This document shows positions 18,100 to 27,659 of a DNA stretch of 64,000 nucleotides, in pieces. Position 1 is the first letter of the stretch, and the number at the start of each line of letters is the position of its first letter. Below the pieces are notes generated by a model. The model was given only the letters and a program-made list of their open reading frames with translations, ran no database searches and was not told the DNA's origin. A program made the translations under genes and the position numbers. This DNA is from Bacillus niameyensis (GTDB taxonomy: Bacteria > Bacillota > Bacilli > Bacillales > Bacillaceae_C): NCBI RefSeq assembly GCF_001375535.1, contig NZ_LN831197.1, forward strand, positions 1,245,645 to 1,309,644, read 5' to 3'.

Positions 18100-19026
18100 T
18101 TATACTGGTAAATGTTTTAAAAAATTACCACCTGCGAATCCTTTCACTTGGTCATCAGTAAAATGTTTCAACAGTTCGTTGATCAAGTTTTGATGTTGAG
18201 CTGCCGTCTCTAAGCCGATGATTTTTTGATCAATCCCATCAAAGTCAGATCCTAAACCAATTTGGTTTATTCCACCTAATGTACAAAAATGATCAATATG
18301 TTTGATTAAATCAGAAATCGTTGCCAATTTCCCAGTAGAGGTAAATGGCGGATTGTACACAACATGGATCATCGCCTTTTTTTGAAAAAGTGCCTCTGCC
18401 TGTTGATCAGTTAGATTTCGTGGATGATCGCAAATTGTTTTTGAATTAGAATGACTTGCAATTGGATAATCCGCCAGTTCCATTACATCCCAAAAACCCC
18501 GTTCTGCCAAATGAGATACATCCGTAAAAGTTTTATTGGCATTATTAATAGCAACGATTTCCTTGCCAAACTTTGTTAGTCCCGCTCCCCTCGGCTCCCC
18601 TACTCCGTCTGCTGCAAGATTAGCAAAATTCCAAGTTAAACCGACAGACAAAACACCTAGATGATATAAAATGCTTAGTTTATGTAAGTCATTACCAATA
18701 CAATCAACACCTTCAAGTGTTAAAATCGCACCAATTTCACCAGGGTTTAGCGAATGAACCATGCTCCAATTTTTTATATGCTTGATTTCCTGATGCTTCG
18801 CAAGGATTTCTGTGTAGAAATAATCAACTTGATCTAATGCAGCTTGAAATTTTTCCTCTGCCTTCATTTCGGGTGGAATAAAAATAGCAAAGCATTGGAT
18901 CTTGACCTGCCCCTTTTTCAAACGTTCTAGGTTGGCATCTAAAACTTCAGAGTCCTTGAAAGATATAGAACCTTTTCTCTCCCATAATTTCATAAGTACA
19001 TCGCAATGAAGATCAACAATATTCAT
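18100..19026 (-). CDS. Membrane dipeptidase family (peptidase M19) protein
   Basis: 308 residues. The metal-binding motif HxD is at the N-terminus (VDLHCDVLMKLWE), the bridging Glu in ILTLEGVDCIG, a further His in IASHSNSKTI, and the C-terminal GLGSDFDGID segment closes the barrel. These are the renal dipeptidase/M19 landmarks. No signal peptide or anchor is seen, so it is probably cytoplasmic despite the family name. Substrates are likely dipeptides, including D-configured ones. It lies downstream of the sugar-uptake locus but beyond a terminator, so it is a separate unit. Confidence 0.9.
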   Translation of the reverse strand: MNIVDLHCDVLMKLWERKGSISFKDSEVLDANLERLKKGQVKIQCFAIFIPPEMKAEEKFQAALDQVDYFYTEILAKHQEIKHIKNWSMVHSLNPGEIGAILTLEGVDCIGNDLHKLSILYHLGVLSVGLTWNFANLAADGVGEPRGAGLTKFGKEIVAINNANKTFTDVSHLAERGFWDVMELADYPIASHSNSKTICDHPRNLTDQQAEALFQKKAMIHVVYNPPFTSTGKLATISDLIKHIDHFCTLGGINQIGLGSDFDGIDQKIIGLETAAQHQNLINELLKHFTDDQVKGFAGGNFLKHLPV

Positions 19027-19131
19027 AGAAATTCCTCCTACTAGTCTATTTTTATGAACATTTCTTTAGTCCCATCATACCACTCTTATCCGCTCTAATA
19101 ATCATTATATTTTTAGCAACCAAACACTAAA

Positions 19132-19162
19132 CACACCTACATTTCATTATAATGTAGGTGTG
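19132..19162 (-). terminator. Intrinsic terminator of the sugar-uptake operon
   Basis: CACACCTACATT pairs with AATGTAGGTGTG across a 7-base loop; TTTAGTGTTT follows on the minus strand. It lies 19 bases beyond the FAD oxidoreductase stop. Confidence 0.75.
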
Positions 19163-19180
19163 CCTTTTAATATTTCTCTA

Positions 19181-20461
19181 TTATACCTTTTCGGTTTCAA
19201 ATTGAGGTCCTAAATAAGCCCCTTGTTCCAAGAGAGATTTCTGAATTAGTTTCACATCTACTTCACGAGGCAGCAGCCCTTGGGTCGCACATACGGCTGC
19301 TGCTGTACCCGCCGCTTGACCAATAGCCATTGCGATTGGTTGTACACGTAATGCTGAATGGGCCTCATGTGTAGCAGAAATTGGTCGACCACCAACAATG
19401 AGATTATCCAAATCTTTTGGAATTAATGATCGATAGGGAATATCATACCACTCACCAGGTTTTAGATTTTGAATAATCGTTCCTTCACCTGCCGGATTAT
19501 GAATATCTACAGGGTATGACCCTAGCGCTACAACATCATCAAATTTGCATGCAGCTAGAAGCTCATCAGCTGTTAATTTATACTCACCCATTACCCTTCT
19601 AGATTCTCTTACTCCAATTTGTGGAGCTGTTGTTTGTAAGTAGCTGTCTTCAAAGCCCCTTACGTACTTTTTAAGAAAAACGACAAGCTCTTGAACCTGT
19701 TCACGTGCTTCAATCTCAGCAGCCGTTAGATCCCATGGATTTGTTGCATCTTTTTTAATAACACGTGTTTGATTGAAGTGAATAACTCCTTCTTGATTTG
19801 CATAGAACCAAAGAATGTTTTCCCGTGGGCATTTTAATTCCCCACGCTTTTTGGCCTCTATATAGAGCTCTGTCATCTCCTCACGGCTTGGAATTCGGTC
19901 TATATCAACATTTGCCATTCGGAAGTTTAATGTCATTGGTTGACTTAAACTATCGACTGCACGCCCCTTTTCCACTTCAGCTCCAGCAAGCCCTGCTAAA
20001 TCTGCATCTCCTGTTGTATCTACAAAAACCTTTGCTTTAAATTCCATAATCCCTGCTTTATTTGCCACTTGAACCGATTTTATATAACGGTTATTTTCAT
20101 CTGATTTGACGCCACCTAGAAAAGTATGGTAAAGCAACTCAACCCCTGCATCTAGACAAAGATGCTCTGCTACATATTTTAAAGCCTCTGGATCAAAAGC
20201 TGTTTTCTGTTTAGGATGACCATACATTCCTAAATCGGACATTCCATCAATTAGCTCTTGTAATACACCATAAATTATTTGTTTCGGGCCTGCTGAATAG
20301 GTCATCCACGGGTTCACCATCATAGCAGTACCCGCCCCACCTAAGAATCCATATCTTTCGATCAAAAGTGTTTTAGCACCATTTCTCGCCGAAGCAACTG
20401 CTGCTGCTATTCCACTTGGACCTCCACCTGCAACAATAACATCGTATTCTAGATTAGACAT
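19181..20461 (-). CDS. FAD-dependent oxidoreductase
   Basis: 426 residues. The N-terminal Rossmann dinucleotide site is VIVAGGGPSGIAAAVASARNGAKTLLIE, FVDTTGDADLAGLAGAE and NLIVGGRPISATHEAHSALRVQP are the conserved later motifs of the FAD_oxidored group. Members are often encoded with lplABC-type sugar importers; the substrate is unknown. It follows the binding-protein gene by about 126 bases that hold a large hairpin, and ends the operon. It could oxidise an imported sugar derivative, which is inference from position. Confidence 0.88.
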   Translation of the reverse strand: MSNLEYDVIVAGGGPSGIAAAVASARNGAKTLLIERYGFLGGAGTAMMVNPWMTYSAGPKQIIYGVLQELIDGMSDLGMYGHPKQKTAFDPEALKYVAEHLCLDAGVELLYHTFLGGVKSDENNRYIKSVQVANKAGIMEFKAKVFVDTTGDADLAGLAGAEVEKGRAVDSLSQPMTLNFRMANVDIDRIPSREEMTELYIEAKKRGELKCPRENILWFYANQEGVIHFNQTRVIKKDATNPWDLTAAEIEAREQVQELVVFLKKYVRGFEDSYLQTTAPQIGVRESRRVMGEYKLTADELLAACKFDDVVALGSYPVDIHNPAGEGTIIQNLKPGEWYDIPYRSLIPKDLDNLIVGGRPISATHEAHSALRVQPIAMAIGQAAGTAAAVCATQGLLPREVDVKLIQKSLLEQGAYLGPQFETEKV

Positions 20462-20505
20462 TCGATCTAGCTCCTTTTTTATGGGATAAAAATATATAAA
20501 ATTTA

Positions 20506-20563
20506 GCTAGTGCTGGTTTGAATCTAGGCTGGCTGGCATTCTAAAAGGCGACCAGCAACTAGC
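20506..20563 (-). promoter_or_regulatory. Large hairpin between the binding-protein and oxidoreductase genes
   Basis: GCTAGTTGCTGGT and ACCAGCACTAGC pair (12 bp with one bulge) and an inner GC-rich part may extend the fold. There is no tight T-run. It probably stabilises the upstream binding-protein mRNA or attenuates the last gene, as is common after binding-protein genes; this is inference. Confidence 0.55.
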
Positions 20564-20587
20564 AAAATTTCAAAATGGTTACTAGAC

Positions 20588-22114
20588 TTACTGATTAATA
20601 AACTCTGTAATCTGTTCTGTTGCTGCATCCAAATAAACTTTATAATTAAAAGTAGTTTCTAACGTCTTTAAGAAATCATCATACTCATCCAATGATCTGT
20701 TGCCATATACAAATTTAATCATCTCTTCACTAATATAACGTTCAGCATCTGTCGATACATAGCCATCTGGCAATGTAACTAAGCTATCATAGATTTCAAC
20801 ACGAGGTTGCTCTATTGCAAAATCAATTTCCTTTTGTGCGTAGCCGAATTTTACCGCTAAATATTCTGCATTGGGTCGACCAGTCATTTGATAATAGTGA
20901 GAGTGTTCTACTCCTTTTGGATCCGTAATCTCGACTGTATCCCCTTTCAAATCAAAGTTTTTCCCTTCAATCCCATACATGACTAGTAAATTACCTTCTC
21001 TTTCAGATACATAATTAAAGAGTTCCAGTATTTTATCAAGCTTTTCAGGATCATTTTCCATTGACTTTGGAAGTGACCATAAACGAGAAACGGTAGCCAC
21101 ATCATAGACACCATCTAGGTTACCACCTGGACCAGTCGGAGCTTTAATTTGGAGCCATTCAGCATCTGGATTAACCATTTTTATTTGTTCTTGTGCCTCT
21201 GTTTTCGCTATATCCGTCCATGGGTGATAAACTAAACCGAATTGTCCTTTATACATTTTATCGATATGCTGTCTAGCAGTATTAGCAATTAGCTCTGGAT
21301 CTACAACTCCTAAATCAATTAACTCTTTAATTTTCGCAAGTGCATCTTTCATTGCTGGGTCATATAATGAATTGATTACTTCTCCATCTTTCACATAGAA
21401 ATTACCGGGTTGGCCTACACCATAGGCACTAAAAATTCCGAGAAATGCGGAGAGCCCTCCTCCAGTCATAGCATAAGTATCATTTTTTCCATTTTGATCA
21501 GGGTCGTCAAAAGTAAACGCTTTTGCTACTTCAACTATTTCATCTAAGTTTGTTGGCGCTTCAAGTCCGAGATTGTCTAACCAATCTTTTCGTACCCACC
21601 ATGTTGAGAAAGGAACATCTGGAATTCTTGGTATTCCAACTTGTTGTCCATCAAGAAACCCTTTTTTAAAATTATCTTCTCCAACGAAATCGACAACAGG
21701 CTGTAGTTTATCCCGATAAGGAGTCAAATCCAAAAGCATCCCCTTACGTGCATATTCCGCCATTCTTTGACGATCTTGTGTAAGAATGATGTCTGGATAA
21801 TTTCCAGCAGCCAAGCGCACGTTTAGCTGATTAAAATAGTCTTCAGAGCTAGCTAAAGCATTAATTTTTAACTTAATCCCCAAAGCCTCATTTAAAGCCT
21901 CTGCAATTGGGTCAGGATCAGGAAATCCAGTTCCAGATTGAGCAATTTCAATTTCCATTGGCTCAGCTGATTCTTTACCCTGATTTTCGTTTTCCTTTTC
22001 CGTTTCCTTAGGTGCACTCGTGTTCGGTTTCTGAGTGGATTCAGACGTACATCCTGCAAGTAACATACTAACAACGATAAGAATTGCTAGCCCAAATAAT
22101 GAAAATTTCCTCAT
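20588..22114 (-). CDS. Extracellular sugar-binding lipoprotein (LplA-like)
   Basis: 508 residues. The signal peptide MRKFSLFGLAILIVVSMLLAGC ends in the lipobox LLAGC, so the protein is lipid-anchored at the outer membrane face. A Ser/Pro/Glu-rich linker follows, then a family 1 extracellular binding-protein fold of the large LplA/YtcQ type. The ATG is preceded by AGGGGG with 6 bases spacing. It is the third gene after two permeases. The ligand is probably an oligosaccharide; none can be named. Confidence 0.9.
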   Translation of the reverse strand: MRKFSLFGLAILIVVSMLLAGCTSESTQKPNTSAPKETEKENENQGKESAEPMEIEIAQSGTGFPDPDPIAEALNEALGIKLKINALASSEDYFNQLNVRLAAGNYPDIILTQDRQRMAEYARKGMLLDLTPYRDKLQPVVDFVGEDNFKKGFLDGQQVGIPRIPDVPFSTWWVRKDWLDNLGLEAPTNLDEIVEVAKAFTFDDPDQNGKNDTYAMTGGGLSAFLGIFSAYGVGQPGNFYVKDGEVINSLYDPAMKDALAKIKELIDLGVVDPELIANTARQHIDKMYKGQFGLVYHPWTDIAKTEAQEQIKMVNPDAEWLQIKAPTGPGGNLDGVYDVATVSRLWSLPKSMENDPEKLDKILELFNYVSEREGNLLVMYGIEGKNFDLKGDTVEITDPKGVEHSHYYQMTGRPNAEYLAVKFGYAQKEIDFAIEQPRVEIYDSLVTLPDGYVSTDAERYISEEMIKFVYGNRSLDEYDDFLKTLETTFNYKVYLDAATEQITEFINQ

Positions 22115-22158
22115 GACTTTCCCCCTCAATCAAAATTTTATCTTTCACTTAAAATGAT

Positions 22159-23019
22159 TCACCCTTTAATCGATCCAAGCATAACTCCTTTCGTAAAATG
22201 TTTTTGAATAAACGGATATATAACTATGATGGGAGCGCTCGCAATAATAACTGCAGCCATTTGTAAGGTTGTTGTTGGTACATACTCCTCAACCATAATC
22301 TCCACATTTTGCGATTGCATCAAAATATTTCGAATCACTACTTGCATTGGGTAGAGGTCGGAATCGGTTATATACATGATCGCTTGGAAAAATTCATTCC
22401 AATGACTAACTGCGTAAAATAATCCAACCGTTAGCAACACAGGTAAAGAAAGAGGAACAACAATTTGTAACAATATCCTTAATTCCTTAGCACCATCAAT
22501 TCTAGCGGAATCAAAAAGTTCAGATGGGAGGTTTTCAAAAAAGCTTTTCATAATGAGTAAATTGAATGCCCCAATAGCATTAGGGATAATCATCGCCCAA
22601 ATGGAATCGATCAATCCGGTACTCCGTACGATAAGATACGTTGGGATAATTCCCCCGCTAAATAATAGGGTAAAGACAATGATAAATAAAAAGAAAGATC
22701 TACCTGGTAAATCTTTTTTACTGAGTGGATAGGCCATTAAAGTTGTTAAAACCATATTAACAAGTGTTCCTACAACCGTGATAAACACGGTAATACCAAA
22801 AGCTCGAACGATTTCATGTCCTGCTAATAGTTGGCGATAAGCATCTAGAGTAAAGCCTCTGGGAATAACGATATAACCTCCATGCTTTAATACTTGTCCA
22901 TACGGAGTTATGGAAGCGGAAAGTACATAAAGTAAGGGAAAGACACAAACAACACCAACTATTCCTAAAATGAGGTAGGTGATTGTATTAAAAATTTTAT
23001 CCTCTATTCCTCTTACCAT
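22159..23019 (-). CDS. ABC sugar permease (LplC/YtcP-like)
   Basis: 286 residues with six predicted membrane helices. The EAA loop that docks the ATPase reads LFDSARIDGAKELRILLQIVVPLSLPVL. The C-terminus QKHFTKGVMLGSIKG is typical of the LplC/YtcP group. The ATG at 23019 has GGGGGG upstream and overlaps the preceding permease gene stop region by a few bases, so translation is probably coupled. No ATPase is encoded in the operon. Confidence 0.93.
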   Translation of the reverse strand: MVRGIEDKIFNTITYLILGIVGVVCVFPLLYVLSASITPYGQVLKHGGYIVIPRGFTLDAYRQLLAGHEIVRAFGITVFITVVGTLVNMVLTTLMAYPLSKKDLPGRSFFLFIIVFTLLFSGGIIPTYLIVRSTGLIDSIWAMIIPNAIGAFNLLIMKSFFENLPSELFDSARIDGAKELRILLQIVVPLSLPVLLTVGLFYAVSHWNEFFQAIMYITDSDLYPMQVVIRNILMQSQNVEIMVEEYVPTTTLQMAAVIIASAPIIVIYPFIQKHFTKGVMLGSIKG

Positions 23020-23975
23020 ATGCCGCCCCCCCATCTATTAGCTAGTTTATTGGAACCTAAAACAAGCACTAATCCAATGATAGATTTAAAGAATCCTACT
23101 GCTGCTCCTAAACTAAAGTTCATCTGTTGCAAACCTACTCTAAACACCCATGTATCAATAATATCTGCTACAGGATAAACCTGGACATTGTAAAGAATAT
23201 AGATCTGTTCGAATCCTGCGTCCATAAATCGGCCGAGTTGCAAAATAAATAGTAAGATGATTAAATTTCGAATTCCTGGTAAAGTAATATGCCAAATCAT
23301 CCTTAATCGACTTGCACCATCGACTCTTGCCGCTTCATAATATTCTGGGTTTATTCCTGACATCCCAGCTAAATATATGATTGCGCCCCAGCCCATGTTC
23401 TGCCATATATCCGATCCGACCAATACGGTTCTAAACCAATCAAGGGAAGTTAAAAAGTTAATAGGGCCAACGCCTACATCACTAAGCCAACGATTTAAAA
23501 GTCCTGTGCTCTCGGATAGAAATGCAAGTAAGATTCCGTAAATAATGACCCAGGATAAAAAGTGAGGCATGTAGCTTAATGTTTGAACAATCCGTTTGTA
23601 CCACATTAAGCGGCATTCGTGCAGTAGCAAAGCAAAAATAATCGGAGGAACAATACCGAATATAAGTTTATAAAAACTAATGAGGACGGTATTCGTTATT
23701 AATTCAGTAAAATAGGGTGAATCATAAAAAGCTTTAAAATGTTTATACCATGGATCAGCCCAACTGCTATTCACGATACCGTCCATAATATTAAAATCTT
23801 TAAATGCAATAATTACTCCGTACATTGGCATGTACTTATAGATAACAAAATAAATTAAACCTGGAAGTAGCATTAAATAAAAAATTTTATTCTTCCAAAT
23901 AAGTGTCAACAGTTTCTTTATTTTACTTTTTCTTATTATAGGTACAGCCTTATCGAGCACTGGATCAAATGCCAT
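23013..23975 (-). CDS. ABC sugar permease (LplB-like)
   Basis: 320 residues; six membrane helices after a basic cytoplasmic N-terminus. FYLMLLPGLIYFVIYKYMPMYG and the EAA loop YYEAARVDGASRLRMIWHITLPGI identify the LplB/YtcP-partner family; GSNKLANRWGGGIW is the conserved end. It is the first gene of the importer operon and overlaps the next by 7 bases. A GGTGGTG-type ribosome site lies in front of the ATG. It forms the membrane channel with the LplC-like protein and needs a shared ATPase such as MsmX. Confidence 0.93.
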   Translation of the reverse strand: MAFDPVLDKAVPIIRKSKIKKLLTLIWKNKIFYLMLLPGLIYFVIYKYMPMYGVIIAFKDFNIMDGIVNSSWADPWYKHFKAFYDSPYFTELITNTVLISFYKLIFGIVPPIIFALLLHECRLMWYKRIVQTLSYMPHFLSWVIIYGILLAFLSESTGLLNRWLSDVGVGPINFLTSLDWFRTVLVGSDIWQNMGWGAIIYLAGMSGINPEYYEAARVDGASRLRMIWHITLPGIRNLIILLFILQLGRFMDAGFEQIYILYNVQVYPVADIIDTWVFRVGLQQMNFSLGAAVGFFKSIIGLVLVLGSNKLANRWGGGIW

Positions 23976-24133
23976 GTCACCACCTGCCTTTGTTCTATAA
24001 TGATCGGTATAAAGATTTATAAAACTTTACTTTTCATGGCATCAACCTCCTTACATAAATTATAAAATTATAAATGTTTCAAATATATACACAAAAACAA
24101 TGATTTTGTACAAAAAAGACTACTTATTAGAAA

Positions 24134-24156
24134 TAAAAAAACCTGGTAATACCAGG
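24134..24156 (-). terminator. Intrinsic terminator of the two-component operon
   Basis: CCTGGT-ATT-ACCAGG followed by TTTTTTT on the minus strand, just after the kinase stop codon. The importer genes are therefore a separate transcription unit. Confidence 0.8.
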
Positions 24157-24162
24157 GATTGT

Positions 24163-25947
24163 TTAAACTACAGATTTAGTAGGTATATTTTGTTCTGTTA
24201 TACTTGGGAGTGCAATGCGAACAACCGTACCTATTCCTTCCATACTTTTAATTCGGATACCATATTCATCACCAAAATAAATACGAATTCTTTCATGGAC
24301 ATTCGTCATTCCTATATTATTAAAACGATCAGACATCGGCTTTGCTGCTGGTTGTTTCAATAAATCTTTTAACCTCTTTTTCTCTATTCCCACGCCATTA
24401 TCTCGAATCGTTATATAGATTTTCCCTCGAGAAAGAATTCCTTTTATTTGAATTTCACCAAGACCATCTTTAGCAGAAATCCCATGAAAGATGGCATTTT
24501 CAACAAAGGGCTGTAAAGTTAGTTTCGGAATCTTACATGTATATAGTTCAGGTTCAACGAGAATTTTTAGTGAAAACTTATTTCGGTAGCGCATTTCTTG
24601 AATCTGGGAGTAGTAATTTAAACTCTCTAGTTCTTCAGCTAACGTCACCAATTCAGCGCGCTTATCAAAACTAAAGGATAGTAAACCAACAAGTGATCGG
24701 ATTGTGGTTCTCACTTCATCAGTCTTATTCTGTTTAGCTAAACTGCCAATACAGGCAAGTGTGTTGTAGAGAAAATGGGGACCTATTTGGCTTTGCAACA
24801 TCTTCAATTCATACTCCTTACTTAATCGTTCTACCCTTCTATTCTCTTTAAATAAGAATTGAATTCGGTCGACCATTTCATTATAACTTCGTGTCAAATT
24901 TCCAACTTCGTCATACTGGTCAACAGGGATTTTGGACAGATTATTCAAAGATGTAACCGCATCCATTTCTTTTGCTAGTTTTCTAATTGGTTTAGTGAAA
25001 TAGCGACTAAGGGTAAAAGTACTAAGGAGCAAACTGACAATTAAAAAAATCGCTGCATTTTTAAAATTATCATATAACTTATTTACATTTTCATAAAAGA
25101 TATTTTCATCAATTAATGAAATTAGACTCCAACCTAATCTGTTTTTATCAGATTTAATTGATACTAGCGGAAGTTGAAAATTTTCAAGATCATGTACTCC
25201 ATTAGGGAGTTGATTCAATACTTGAATGAAAGATTTACTTGGTTGTAGTGGATATTCATTTTCAGCTTTAGGAATGATCGAATTTTGTTTAATATCTGTT
25301 GATACAATCGCACCAGTTGAGGTAAGAATCATAAAAGTCTGGTTTTTATTTAATAACATCGGGGAAAGATGACTTGTTAACTGTTGCAAATCAATTTCAA
25401 TAACGACGACACCAATAAACTCATTGCCGCTATTGATAGGGCTTACAAATCCAACCGTGTTGCCAGCAGACATTGGCGAGTGATACGGTTCACTCCAATT
25501 AATTCCACCATAATTCTGTTTCGAGAGTTCATATAGATGAGATATTTCAGGATTTCCTAGTATCTCATAAAACACGTTGTGACTAGAATAGACTTTCTGA
25601 TCCATGCTAATCATATAAATCGTATTCACAATTGAGGAATGAATATCAGCATAAGTACGTAATTCATTGTTTATCTTATCGGCATTTTCGCTAAGTAATA
25701 ATTCATCCTTTAAAGACAAAGTTAGTAATATATTTTGGATATTTTCCAAATAGGCATTTAAGAACATGTTCGTATTGCCAAGTATTTTCTGAGAGTCGTA
25801 GATTACTTGATTCCGAAACAATTTTTCTGAATCATTTTGGTTATTCCATAATAGTGAACCAAATATGAGTAATGTAGATATAAATAAGAAAATAAACTGT
25901 TTTGTCGCGATACTAAAATTTCTATACCAAAAAAAGAATGTCTTCAT
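24163..25947 (-). CDS. YesM-type sensor histidine kinase
   Basis: About 594 residues from the ATG at 25947. Helix 1 (about residues 12-35), an extracellular Cache-like domain, helix 2 (about 295-318) and HAMP (PIRKLAKEMDAVTSL) precede a His_kinase domain with the phospho-accepting His in LQSQIGPHFLYNTLA, and an HATPase with FVENAIFHGIS and DNGVGI. An upstream in-frame ATG (25992) lies within the regulator gene and lacks a ribosome site; the chosen ATG follows the regulator stop by 5 bases, implying coupling. It presumably senses extracellular sugar and phosphorylates the adjacent regulator. Confidence 0.92.
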   Translation of the reverse strand: MKTFFFWYRNFSIATKQFIFLFISTLLIFGSLLWNNQNDSEKLFRNQVIYDSQKILGNTNMFLNAYLENIQNILLTLSLKDELLLSENADKINNELRTYADIHSSIVNTIYMISMDQKVYSSHNVFYEILGNPEISHLYELSKQNYGGINWSEPYHSPMSAGNTVGFVSPINSGNEFIGVVVIEIDLQQLTSHLSPMLLNKNQTFMILTSTGAIVSTDIKQNSIIPKAENEYPLQPSKSFIQVLNQLPNGVHDLENFQLPLVSIKSDKNRLGWSLISLIDENIFYENVNKLYDNFKNAAIFLIVSLLLSTFTLSRYFTKPIRKLAKEMDAVTSLNNLSKIPVDQYDEVGNLTRSYNEMVDRIQFLFKENRRVERLSKEYELKMLQSQIGPHFLYNTLACIGSLAKQNKTDEVRTTIRSLVGLLSFSFDKRAELVTLAEELESLNYYSQIQEMRYRNKFSLKILVEPELYTCKIPKLTLQPFVENAIFHGISAKDGLGEIQIKGILSRGKIYITIRDNGVGIEKKRLKDLLKQPAAKPMSDRFNNIGMTNVHERIRIYFGDEYGIRIKSMEGIGTVVRIALPSITEQNIPTKSVV

Positions 25948-25952
25948 TCTCT

Positions 25953-27497
25953 TCACCGATTCCTGAAATCTTTTGGTGTACTTCCTGTCCATTTCCGAAA
26001 TAAAACAGAGAAATAGCGATAGCTAGGAATTCCAATAGATTCCGCAATTTCATAGACTTTTAAATTTGTATTTTTAAGTAAATTTATCGCTTTTTCCATT
26101 CGTATTTCCGTAACAAATTCATTAAAAGATTTTCCTGTTTCTTCACGAAATAATCGACTTAAATAATTGGGACTAAGCCCTACCATTGAAGATATAGAGG
26201 ATAATGTAATGGTATCGGAAAGATTTCGCTCAATAAGATTAATCATGTTTCTAATTTCATACCTATATTTCTTTTCATAGTTATAGTTCATTTTAAGTTC
26301 CTTTACTAATGATTGAATAAATAGTAAAAGTGTAGGTGATTGTAACAACAGCTGGTTAGGATCTAATTGCTTATTCACTCTAAAGATGGCAAGCCAGTCA
26401 CTTCGCCATTTTAAAAGCAAACTTTTAATATCACCTGGATGAACCCTCATCTGCAAGCACCATTGAATAAAATCTTGTTGTAAAAAATCGGTTAACAGGT
26501 TAATTTCAGTGATTGACTCGCTCATTTTTCGTTCAATCCCATTTTGTAACTCTGGAGTTAACGGAGTATAATTCAGTTCCTCAATCCCCCTTACAGTAGG
26601 TTCGAACTCAAAAAAACCTAAGTAATCGATTCTATTCACATCTCGCCATTTTCTATCCAATTCATCGGAAGTATTAATAGGTACACTAAATACTGCATTC
26701 ATATTCATTTCTGAACTCAAATATGGCAGACTTTCATTTAAACGGATACGTAACCTTTTCAGTAAGTCCTCCATTTCTCGTTTTAATTTATCTATATGAC
26801 AAGAGTCCATACCGAATATAAAAGCATATTGTCCTGCTTTAATCGGAAACCATGTAAATACTGGATTATGATTCTGTTCTGATTCAGCTAGTAGCTGTTG
26901 CAACATTCGGTCGATAAACATTATATCTTCAGCGACTGCATTAATTTGTAGTTTCGCCATTCGAAATGGGTAACTAATGCTCATCCCCAAATCTTCCAAT
27001 TCCGTAAGAAATTGTTCCGGGGATGTAGAACGAGCTTTTATAAATTGAGAAAACACTTCTGATTTTTTCCATCTTAGTTCTTCGCGTGAACTGTACAAAT
27101 AATGTCTCTCACGTAAAATAATGCTTCGCGCTTTATTAAGGATCTCACCCAACATTTCTTCATCCCACATTACCTTTACAAGATAATCAAGCGCACCTAC
27201 TTTCAAAGCTTCCTTAGCATATAAAAAGTCACTGTATGCAGTTAATATAACGATTTGAATTTGTGGATATTTCGCCCTAAGAAAATGAGCTAACTCAATC
27301 CCATCCATTTTTGGCATCGTAATATCAGTGATCACAACATCAGGTACATACTCCGAACAAAAATTAATAGCTTCTATTCCATTCTCGGCTTCCCCAACAA
27401 GAACCGCATTGTGAGATTCCCAATTAAACAAGCGAAGTTCCTCCCGTATAGGGACTTCATCGTCCACAATAAGGACACTTAGTATTTTTGAATGCAA
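25953..27497 (-). CDS. YesN-type response regulator with AraC DNA-binding domain
   Basis: 514 residues. The receiver domain (about 6-125) has acidic pocket DD at 12-13 and phospho-acceptor Asp58 in VITDITMPKMDG. A long central region of about 270 residues precedes the C-terminal AraC/XylS double helix-turn-helix (SISSMVGLSPNYLSRLFREETGKSFNEF and KVYEIAESIGIPSYRYFSVLFRKWTGSTP). It is first in a two-gene operon with the kinase and very likely controls the downstream lplBC-like importer. Confidence 0.93.
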   Translation of the reverse strand: MHSKILSVLIVDDEVPIREELRLFNWESHNAVLVGEAENGIEAINFCSEYVPDVVITDITMPKMDGIELAHFLRAKYPQIQIVILTAYSDFLYAKEALKVGALDYLVKVMWDEEMLGEILNKARSIILRERHYLYSSREELRWKKSEVFSQFIKARSTSPEQFLTELEDLGMSISYPFRMAKLQINAVAEDIMFIDRMLQQLLAESEQNHNPVFTWFPIKAGQYAFIFGMDSCHIDKLKREMEDLLKRLRIRLNESLPYLSSEMNMNAVFSVPINTSDELDRKWRDVNRIDYLGFFEFEPTVRGIEELNYTPLTPELQNGIERKMSESITEINLLTDFLQQDFIQWCLQMRVHPGDIKSLLLKWRSDWLAIFRVNKQLDPNQLLLQSPTLLLFIQSLVKELKMNYNYEKKYRYEIRNMINLIERNLSDTITLSSISSMVGLSPNYLSRLFREETGKSFNEFVTEIRMEKAINLLKNTNLKVYEIAESIGIPSYRYFSVLFRKWTGSTPKDFRNR

Positions 27498-27602
27498 AGA
27501 AATCCCTCCACATACTTTAGTTTCAGCAAGGGAGCTAATATCAAGATGTTTTTCATAGCTATAGTTATAATCAATTTATATGAAATTTCGGAAAAATACA
27601 AT

Positions 27603-27648
27603 AAAAAAAAAGCTTATTGGTTCGCAGCTACCACAAACCAATAAGTTT
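27603..27648 (-). terminator. Intrinsic terminator of spoVR
   Basis: AACTTATTGGTT and AACCAATAAG pair on the minus strand and ten T follow. Confidence 0.88.
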
Positions 27649-27659
27649 TGAAATTAGGA

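Noticed and set aside
24001-24060. Six-codon mini-ORF (MKSKVL) with GGAGG before the lplB-like gene
   Set aside because: The ribosome site is good but the frame is too short to support as a gene; it could be a chance match or tiny leader.
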